The notes under the pieces were generated by a model that worked only from the letters and a program-made list of their open reading frames with translations, was not told where the DNA came from and made no database searches. The position numbers were made by a program, and so were the translations under genes. Source: DATKFM01 sp035544395 (lineage in GTDB: Bacteria; Pseudomonadota; Alphaproteobacteria; Dongiales; Dongiaceae). Taken from it: 11,794 nt of DNA. The DNA lies in the NCBI GenBank assembly GCA_035544395.1, contig DATKFM010000132.1, forward strand, positions 1-11,794. Direction: 5' to 3'. How positions within the stretch are numbered: position 1 is the first letter of the stretch; the number at the start of each line of letters is the position of its first letter. Positions 6,751-11,794 of this stretch are shown here, piece after piece.

Positions 6751-7815
6751 TCAGCCCGTCACGAGAATGCTGTCAGCGGCGTTCCAGCCGATCAGCACAT
6801 CGTCATCCCGCCGGCCGCCGATCATCTGCTGACGCAGGGTTTCCACAATGAAGACCTGCTCGCCAGCGCGTACCTGGAACTGGATGCGGCTGCCGAGGGC
6901 GTATTCATTGTAGACGCGGCCGCGCACATGATTCTCGGTCTGGTCGGACTTGATCAGGAAGCGAACGGATTCCGGCCGTACCACCAGGTAGCCGGAGGTG
7001 AAATCCGGCGGCAGCCGCGGCGGGATGAAACTGCCGGGCACGGCATTCGACACCAGGCGGCCGTCGTCCTGCAGCCGCACGTCGAAAACATTCACCTCGC
7101 CCATGAACTCGGAGACGAACTTGTCCTGGGGCTGGGTATAGATCTGCTCCGGCGAACCCACCTGCACCAGGCGGCCGCCGCGCATCACGCCGATGCGGTC
7201 GCTCATCACCATCGCCTCTTCCAGGCTGTGGGTGATGTACATGAAGGTCTTGCCGGTCTCGCGGTGGATGTCCTTGAGCTCCTTCTCCAGGGTCTTGCGC
7301 AACTTGTAGTCGATCGCCGACAGCGGCTCGTCGAAGAACAGGATCTGCGGATCGTAGGCGAGGCCGCGGGCCAGGGCGACGCGTTGCCGCTCGCCGCCGG
7401 AACAGCGGGTCACCGGCTTGTCGTAATAGTCCTCCGGCAGCCGCAGCTGGCGCATCAGCGCCAGCGCCCTTTGCCGGCGCGCCGCAGAATCGACGCCACG
7501 GATCTTCAGCGGGAACTCGATGTTCTGGCCGACGGTCCGGTGCGGAAACAACGCCAGCGACTGGAACACCATGCAGGTGGGCCGCTGATTCGCCGGCATG
7601 TCATTGATCCGCTCGCCCCGCAGCAGGATGTCGCCCGATGTCGGCGACTCCATGCCCGCGAGCATGCGCAGCAGCGTGGTCTTGCCGCAGCCGGAGGGAC
7701 CGACGATGGTGAAGAACTCGCCTTCGGCCACATCCAGATCGATATGATTGACCGCCGTGAGCTGGCCAAAATTTTTCGTGAGCCCGCGGAGCTGCAGGAT
7801 TGATTGTTGACTCAT
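6751..7815 (-). CDS. ABC transporter ATP-binding protein, PotA-like
   Basis: A 354-residue ATPase that powers the importer. It has Walker A GPSGCGKT (39-46), Q-loop Q85 in VFQSLALFP, signature CSGGERQR (138-145), Walker B ILFFDEP with D162 and E163, D-loop SAID and switch histidine H196 in YITHS. The C-terminal third (about 240-354) is a TOBE-type regulatory domain, as in PotA/CysA/MalK-type ATPases. The first signature residue is C instead of the usual L; the SGG core is intact. ATG at 7815 has only a weak GATCGGG ribosome-binding site. It lies 131 bp after the binding-protein stop, and a strong hairpin occupies that gap. The two permease genes follow directly. Confidence 0.94.
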   Translation of the reverse strand: MSQQSILQLRGLTKNFGQLTAVNHIDLDVAEGEFFTIVGPSGCGKTTLLRMLAGMESPTSGDILLRGERINDMPANQRPTCMVFQSLALFPHRTVGQNIEFPLKIRGVDSAARRQRALALMRQLRLPEDYYDKPVTRCSGGERQRVALARGLAYDPQILFFDEPLSAIDYKLRKTLEKELKDIHRETGKTFMYITHSLEEAMVMSDRIGVMRGGRLVQVGSPEQIYTQPQDKFVSEFMGEVNVFDVRLQDDGRLVSNAVPGSFIPPRLPPDFTSGYLVVRPESVRFLIKSDQTENHVRGRVYNEYALGSRIQFQVRAGEQVFIVETLRQQMIGGRRDDDVLIGWNAADSILVTG

Positions 7816-7877
7816 GGCCCGATCAGTTTGTGCGGCCGTGATGGTTGCGGCGGCATGTCATCAGCGAAATGGAAGAT

Positions 7878-7925
7878 GGGCCCTCATGGCCGGACAACAT
7901 GTCCGAGAATTGCCGATGAGGGCCC
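7878..7925 (-). promoter_or_regulatory. Intercistronic nested hairpin between binding-protein and ATPase genes
   Basis: The outer arms GGGCCCTCAT (7878-7887) and ATGAGGGCCC (7916-7925) are perfect complements. GGC (7888-7890) pairs with GCC (7912-7914) after a one-base bulge. Inside is a second stem, CGGACA (7891-7896) with TGTCCG (7900-7905) and the three-base loop ACA. It lies 21 bases after the binding-protein stop in the transcribed strand and 62 bases before the ATPase start. The RNA after it reads AUCUUCCAUUU, only mildly U-rich. A partial terminator or a 3' stability element that raises binding protein over membrane components is the likely role. The rest of the 131-bp gap shows no other clear signal. 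Confidence 0.75.
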
Positions 7926-7946
7926 GTTTGCAGAATTCCGCGCTGC

Positions 7947-9125
7947 TCAGCCGCCGGAGGCCGCGCGTTTTGCGGCATTCATCAGATCGAGCAACTTCGT
8001 GTAGTCGGGTGGAATGTCGTATTCGTAAGACAGTGCCATTTCCTCTTCCAGGCTGTCCCACTGAATCGCGTCCAGTTCATCTGGCGTGAACAGGCTGAAG
8101 CAGTCGGGATTGCCCATCTGTGCCACCGGATTGAACGTGCCTTCTGCAAAGGCCACCACATGGGCGGTTTCCGGCTGCTGGACATATTCGAGGAAATCGA
8201 CGGCGAGCGGCGAAAGCTGCGGATTGTTGACGGTCGAAGTGACCTCGATCCAGGAAACGCCGCCTTTGCCATCGATCGGGCCCTTGCGGGGCGTGATGCC
8301 GCGGATGTTCTTGTTGCCGTCGGCGCGGGCCGGCGAGGCGCTGTAGGTACCGCCGGTCATATGGAAGTCGATCTCGCCGGACACCAGGGCCTGGTTCATC
8401 GTCGCGATATCGCCGATCAGCTTGGCGCCCTTGAACACCCTGTTAGCCGCATCGGTGAAGGCCGCGATTTGCTCATCGGTATGTTCGACGAAGGGATTGA
8501 AGCCGGCGATCAGGCAGATATTAAAGACGTTCCAGTCGTCGGATTCGAGAATGCCATACTTGCCGGCGTTGGCGGCGTCGTTCCAGAGATCCCAGCCCTG
8601 GTCCTCGGCCGTCTTGCGGCTGATCTTGTCGGTATTGACCACATAGCTGTAGGGGCCGAAGCGCTGGCACATACCCAGCAGTTCCTTGCCGTCGTCGCTC
8701 ATCGCCCAGCGATAGGGCGGCTTGAAGGCCGGCAGCATCTTTTCGAAATAGGGCTCCATCCGGGCGCGGTCGAGCGGCTTGATCAGCCCTTCCGGATGCA
8801 TGACCTTGCGGGCCCAGGGATTGTTCACATTGATCAGGTCCCAGACATTGGTCTCGCCGGCGCGCAGCCGGTCGATCATGGTGGGATCGTTGGTCAGCGA
8901 TTCGGCCTTGACCGTCGCGCCCTTGGCGCTGCGGAAGGGATCCAGCACCTGGGCGCTATTATATCCTTCCCAGCAGAGGATGTTCATCTCGGTTTCGCGG
9001 GCGGCTTGCGCGGTGCCGGATAATCCCGTTCCCACGGTGGCGACCGCCGCGGCGGCACCCGTGGACTTCAGGAACTGACGGCGCGAAGCCATCAGCGTGA
9101 ACTGGGCTGACTTTGTCGGGCTCAT
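7947..9125 (-). CDS. Tat-exported extracellular solute-binding protein, PotD/PotF-like (polyamine type)
   Basis: A 392-residue periplasmic binding protein that captures the importer's substrate. The N-terminus has a Tat signal: SRRQFLK at 14-20, then the hydrophobic stretch STGAAAAVATVGTGLSG and a cleavage site after AQA (39-41). The mature protein starts near MNILCWEGYNSAQVLDPF, which matches the first strand and ligand region of polyamine-type binding proteins. VWDLINVNNPWARKV and GDIATMNQALVSGEIDFHMTG fit the same fold. The ligand may be a polyamine or another cationic amine and cannot be read with certainty. ATG at 9125 is preceded by GGGAGAAGGAAAG, a strong ribosome-binding site; the in-frame ATG at 9092 (MASRRQ) lacks one. 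It is the first gene of the importer operon and is divergent from the kinase operon. Confidence 0.92.
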   Translation of the reverse strand: MSPTKSAQFTLMASRRQFLKSTGAAAAVATVGTGLSGTAQAARETEMNILCWEGYNSAQVLDPFRSAKGATVKAESLTNDPTMIDRLRAGETNVWDLINVNNPWARKVMHPEGLIKPLDRARMEPYFEKMLPAFKPPYRWAMSDDGKELLGMCQRFGPYSYVVNTDKISRKTAEDQGWDLWNDAANAGKYGILESDDWNVFNICLIAGFNPFVEHTDEQIAAFTDAANRVFKGAKLIGDIATMNQALVSGEIDFHMTGGTYSASPARADGNKNIRGITPRKGPIDGKGGVSWIEVTSTVNNPQLSPLAVDFLEYVQQPETAHVVAFAEGTFNPVAQMGNPDCFSLFTPDELDAIQWDSLEEEMALSYEYDIPPDYTKLLDLMNAAKRAASGG

Positions 9126-9198
9126 TTTCTTTCCTTCTCCCTGTCTGATCGAGAGGTCAGCCGTATTCGGCCGGGCCTCCGGTTCTTATAGCCTAACG

Positions 9199-9214
9199 AG
9201 ACGGCGCCGCGTCT
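9199..9214. promoter_or_regulatory. Operator-like dyad AGACG-n6-CGTCT
   Basis: AGACG (9199-9203) and CGTCT (9210-9214) are exact inverted copies separated by six bases. The site lies in the divergent control region, just downstream of the proposed importer promoter and upstream of the TATAAG box. It could bind a dimeric regulator of importer or kinase operon. Short dyads arise by chance in GC-rich DNA, so confidence is low. Confidence 0.2.
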
Positions 9215-9234
9215 GCCAAGGCGATTTGCGATCG

Positions 9235-9263
9235 ATTACCTAGGGCGGGGTTCACGGCGTCAA
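9235..9263 (-). promoter_or_regulatory. Candidate sigma70-type promoter of the importer operon
   Basis: On the minus strand TTGACG (9263-9258) is followed after 17 bases by GGTAAT (9240-9235). This matches the consensus at 5 of 6 and 4 of 6 positions, but the important second A of the -10 is missing. Transcription would start near 9228, giving a leader of about 100 bases. A second -10-like TATAAG lies at 9190-9185 without a good -35. Both are in the 287-bp divergent gap (9126-9412), which holds no gene. Confidence 0.3.
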
Positions 9264-9309
9264 GTGGCGCGACGTCCGCTGTCATCAACTGTCAAATATT
9301 CGCTCGCTG

Positions 9310-9321
9310 GGGTCAAGACCC
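9310..9321. promoter_or_regulatory. Operator-like palindrome GGGTC-AA-GACCC
   Basis: Perfect five-base arms around AA, about 90 bases before the kinase start codon in the same divergent gap. The GGTC-n-GACC form resembles operators of the FadR-type GntR family, which often control catabolic operons. No regulator gene is visible in the window, so this is a suggestion only. Confidence 0.25.
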
Positions 9322-9412
9322 AAAGGCCGCGTACGGCGAAGCTGCGGCAGTTGGCAATCCCGCATCGGGCCGTTCCGAAGCGGCGGGGCTGCCGGCGCAA
9401 CGGTTTGACATC

Positions 9413-10417
9413 ATGAGCGGATCGGCAGGTTCGGTGGCGGAGCTTCTGGCGCGTTTGGCCTCCATGGCCCAGCGGTCGCTGGCGCTTTGGGGCCATTCGC
9501 CCGCCGCCACCGCAATGCTGATCAACCTGTCGGAAAACGCCACCTATCGCGTCGACGACCCGGCGGCGGCGGAGCCGACCATTCTGCGCATCCATCGCGT
9601 CGGCTATCACAGCAAGGAGGCGATAAACTCCGAGTTGCAGTGGATGGCGGCGCTGCGGCGGGATGCCGGCGTCGAAACGCCTGAACCGATTCCTGCGGAG
9701 GATGGCAGCGTGATCCAGCTCCTGCGCAGCCCGGACCTGGCCGATCCGCGCCATGCCGTGATGTTCAAGTTCATGACCGGCAGTGAGCCGGCCGAAGAGG
9801 GGCTGGCGGAACCGTTCGTTCGCCTGGGCGAGGTGTCCGCCCGGATGCATCAGCATGCCAAGGGCTGGACGCTGCCATCAGGCTTCACCCGGCATATTTG
9901 GGACTACGAGACGTCGCTGGGATCAAAGCCCCATTGGGGCCGCTGGCAGGACGGCATGGGCCTGACCCCCGACCGCGTGAAACTGCTGGAGCGACTGTCG
10001 CAAACCATCAAGCGGCGGCTGGAGCGCTTCGGCATGGCCCGCGAAAGGTTCGGGTTGGTTCATGCCGACATACGCCTGGCCAACTTGCTGGTGGACGGGA
10101 CCAGCACCAAGGTCATCGATTTCGATGACAGCGGTTTCAGCTGGTACCTCTATGACCTGGGCACGGCCCTGTCATTCATCGAACATCGGCCGGACGTTCC
10201 GGAATTGGTCGCCGCTTGGCTGACGGGATACCGGAAAGTCGCCGCTCTCTCCGCCGAGGATGAGGCGGAGATTCCCACATTCATTCTGCTACGGCGGCTG
10301 CTGCTGGTGGCCTGGATCGGTTCCCATGCGGAGACTGAGCTCGCCCAGAGCCAGGGCGTCCCCTTCACCGAGGGCGCCTGCATGCTCGCCGACAAATATC
10401 TCAGCAAGTTCGCCTGA
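9413..10417 (+). CDS. APH-family small-molecule kinase (phosphotransferase enzyme family)
   Basis: A 334-residue protein of the aminoglycoside-phosphotransferase/choline-kinase fold. The catalytic loop is HADIRLANLL with D219 and N224, and the metal-binding motif is IDFDDSGF with D236 and D238. N-lobe features include NLSENATYRV (38-47), resembling the nucleotide loop of SrkA/homoserine-kinase-II relatives, and ILRIHR near 57-62. Members phosphorylate hydroxyl groups of small molecules or protein serine/threonine residues. An antibiotic-resistance role is unlikely here because the gene leads an operon with an SDR and a class III aminotransferase, suggesting phosphorylation of an amino alcohol. 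Hydroxylysine kinase belongs to this family. ATG at 9413 has a poor ribosome-binding site. No better start is found upstream; the ATG at 9464 would cut 17 residues. Confidence 0.88.
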   Translation: MSGSAGSVAELLARLASMAQRSLALWGHSPAATAMLINLSENATYRVDDPAAAEPTILRIHRVGYHSKEAINSELQWMAALRRDAGVETPEPIPAEDGSVIQLLRSPDLADPRHAVMFKFMTGSEPAEEGLAEPFVRLGEVSARMHQHAKGWTLPSGFTRHIWDYETSLGSKPHWGRWQDGMGLTPDRVKLLERLSQTIKRRLERFGMARERFGLVHADIRLANLLVDGTSTKVIDFDDSGFSWYLYDLGTALSFIEHRPDVPELVAAWLTGYRKVAALSAEDEAEIPTFILLRRLLLVAWIGSHAETELAQSQGVPFTEGACMLADKYLSKFA

Positions 10418-10460
10418 ACGCCACCACCGACAGACGCCAAGAAACCAGGGGAGGTCAGAC

Positions 10461-11246
10461 ATGTTCACATCCATCGGAGGCCGGTCGGTCATCGTCACCG
10501 GCGCCAGCAAGGGAATCGGCAAAGGCATCGCACGGGTATTCGCCAAGGCCGGCGGCAAAGTGCTGGTGGTGGCGCGGGATCTGGCGGCGGCGCAGAAGAC
10601 CGCCGACGAGATCAAGGCGGCCGGCGGCACGGCCGCGGCCCACGCCGCCGATGTGACGAAGTGGGAGGACATGGAGCGCATGGCCGCCGCGGCCGAGAAG
10701 GCCCATGGCGGTATCGACATCCTCTGCGCCAATGCCGGCATCTTCCCCGCCGCGAAGCTGACGGAAATGACGGCGGAGAAATGGGACGAAGTGCTGGCGA
10801 CCAACCTGAAGGGCACCTTCCTGGCGGTGAAGGCCTGCCTGCCCGCCATGAAGAAGAAGGGCAAAGGCCGCATCATCGTCACCTCCTCCATCACCGGCCC
10901 GGTCACCGGCTATCCCGGCTGGACCCACTACGGCGCCAGCAAGGCGGGGCAATTGGGTTTCTTGCGCACCGCCGCGATCGAGCTGGCCCCCAGCAAGATC
11001 ACCATCAATGCGGTGATGCCCGGCAACATCCGCACCGAGGGCTTGGAAGGCCTGGGACCGGACTATGAGAAGAAGATGACGGATTCCGTTCCGCTGCGGC
11101 GGCTCGGCACCGTCGAGGATATCGGCTATGGCGCGCTGTATTTCGCCAGCGACGAGGCTGGCTATGTCACGGGACAGACGCTGATCATCGATGGCGGGCA
11201 GATCCTGCCGGAGTCGCTGGCGGCGCTGGAAGAGATGGGCAATTGA
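10461..11246 (+). CDS. Classical SDR-family NAD(P)-dependent oxidoreductase (FabG-like)
   Basis: A 261-residue short-chain dehydrogenase/reductase. It has cofactor loop TGASKGIG (13-20), D64 in AADVT, NAG (91-93), N115 in ATNLKG, catalytic S143, and Y157 and K161 in YGASKAG, so the full N-S-Y-K tetrad is present. R39 after the second strand (VVARD) favours NADP(H). Database matches are probably labelled 3-oxoacyl-ACP reductase, but the operon lacks fatty-acid genes, and oxidation or reduction of an alcohol/ketone intermediate of the neighbouring pathway is more likely. The frame is open upstream to 10260, but ATG at 10461 has a near-ideal AGGGGAGG before it and begins the family domain. It follows the kinase gene by 43 bp and precedes the aminotransferase by 30 bp. 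Confidence 0.92.
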   Translation: MFTSIGGRSVIVTGASKGIGKGIARVFAKAGGKVLVVARDLAAAQKTADEIKAAGGTAAAHAADVTKWEDMERMAAAAEKAHGGIDILCANAGIFPAAKLTEMTAEKWDEVLATNLKGTFLAVKACLPAMKKKGKGRIIVTSSITGPVTGYPGWTHYGASKAGQLGFLRTAAIELAPSKITINAVMPGNIRTEGLEGLGPDYEKKMTDSVPLRRLGTVEDIGYGALYFASDEAGYVTGQTLIIDGGQILPESLAALEEMGN

Positions 11247-11276
11247 AAACGCTGATCGTGAAACAGGAGCGATCCC

Positions 11277-11794
11277 ATGCATGATTTTGGGTATTTCGCC
11301 TATGACTCCAAGGAAGAGTTCCTGGAGAAATCCAAGGCCTATTGGAACCCCGGCAAGACCCAGTCCTGGCAGGATTTCGGCGTCGATCTCGTGATCGGCC
11401 GCCGCGAGGGCTATTTCATCTATGACCTCTCGGGCAAACGGCTGATCAATCTGCATCTCAACGGCGGCACGTTCAATTTCGGCCATCGCAATCCGGAGCT
11501 GGTGGAGGCGCTGAAGCGCGGCACCGAGATGTTCGACATCGGCAACCACCATTTCCCGGCGCTGGCGCGGACGGCGCTGGCGGAAGCGCTGGTGAAGACC
11601 TGCGCCGAGAACATGCGCTATGTCATGTATGGCAGCGGCGGCGGCGAGGCGAGCGATATCGCCATCAAGGCCGCCCGTTTCGCCAAGCAGCGGCGCAAGA
11701 TCGTGTCGGTCATCAAGGCCTATCACGGCCATACCGGCCTCGCCGTCTGCGCCGGCGACGGCCGAGTCTCGCAGCTCTTCCTCAGCGACCGGCC
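11277..11794 (+). CDS. Class III PLP-dependent aminotransferase family protein (3' end outside window)
   Basis: The first 172 residues are visible and the frame runs off the edge. The N-terminal class III layout is clear: EGYFIYDLSGKRLINLHLNG (44-63), FGHRNPELVEAL (68-79), the PLP-phosphate loop YGSGGGEASDIAIKAAR (118-134) and YHGHTG (149-154), whose aromatic ring stacks on PLP. The catalytic lysine lies beyond the window. The family contains omega-aminotransferases (GABA, putrescine, ornithine) and the phospho-lyases for phosphoethanolamine and phosphohydroxylysine. The loop is unusual: most members read NSG-x-EAN-E/D, whereas here the Asn positions are G119 and S126. ATG at 11277 has CAGGAG seven bases upstream. 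It is the third gene of the kinase-SDR operon. Confidence 0.9.
   Translation, partial: MHDFGYFAYDSKEEFLEKSKAYWNPGKTQSWQDFGVDLVIGRREGYFIYDLSGKRLINLHLNGGTFNFGHRNPELVEALKRGTEMFDIGNHHFPALARTALAEALVKTCAENMRYVMYGSGGGEASDIAIKAARFAKQRRKIVSVIKAYHGHTGLAVCAGDGRVSQLFLSDR

Noticed and set aside
5344..7803. Open frame of 819 codons on the + strand, antisense to both permeases and the ATPase
   Set aside because: Its translation is low-complexity, rich in Q, H, D, R and E, with no recognisable domain. It exactly mirrors strongly supported ABC genes. Long antisense frames are expected in GC-rich genomes with biased codon use.
7878..7925. Classical rho-independent terminator ending the binding-protein transcript
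   Set aside because: The stem is strong, but no run of U follows it, and the ATPase has no evident promoter of its own. Complete termination is unlikely, so it is reported as a regulatory hairpin.
9289..9294. Perfect TTGACA -35 box on the minus strand
   Set aside because: No acceptable -10 sequence lies 16 to 18 bases downstream; the next TTGACG gives a better pair.
9413..10417. Aminoglycoside resistance gene
   Set aside because: The protein has the APH fold, but the N-lobe resembles metabolic kinases and the gene heads a catabolic-looking operon. Nothing suggests mobility or resistance.
10455..11732. Open frame of 425 codons on the minus strand opposite the SDR and aminotransferase
   Set aside because: The composition is repetitive and the frame is antisense to two genes with complete family motifs. 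No domain is recognised.

Overview
The window is GC-rich and densely coding. Genes sit on both strands and the longest non-coding stretch is 287 bp. Gene content and style suggest an alphaproteobacterium: a PotABCD-type amine transporter with a Tat-exported binding protein, a DUF502 membrane protein, an RlmM-like methyltransferase and a class III aminotransferase/SDR/kinase group. I cannot name the genus. I see no rRNA, tRNA, IS element, integrase, prophage gene or CRISPR array.

Left part (1-5077), mostly housekeeping or poorly characterised genes. The 3' end of a GyrI-like effector-binding protein is followed on the + strand by a small protein related to the DNA-binding half of O6-alkylguanine transferases but without the PCHR active site. 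Facing them is a three-gene minus-strand operon, read from right to left: a proline-iminopeptidase-like alpha/beta hydrolase, an endonuclease/exonuclease/phosphatase-fold protein and a DUF502 membrane protein. Divergent from that operon is a + strand pair: a Cof-type HAD phosphatase and an RlmM-like rRNA 2'-O-methyltransferase.

Middle (5074-9125), a complete ABC importer of the spermidine/putrescine type on the minus strand. In transcription order it is the Tat-signal binding protein, a strong intercistronic hairpin, the ATPase, the PotB-like permease and the PotC-like permease. The last permease and the RlmM-like gene end on the same CTAG.

Right part (9126-11794), a divergent regulatory region and then a + strand operon: an APH-fold small-molecule kinase, a classical SDR dehydrogenase and a class III PLP aminotransferase cut by the window edge. 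Importer, kinase, dehydrogenase and PLP enzyme together look like an uptake-and-degradation unit for an amine or amino alcohol. The kinase plus class III PLP enzyme recalls the hydroxylysine kinase/phospho-lyase pair, but this is inference and the substrate is not known. This module, with its hairpin and divergent control region, is the most interesting part of the window.
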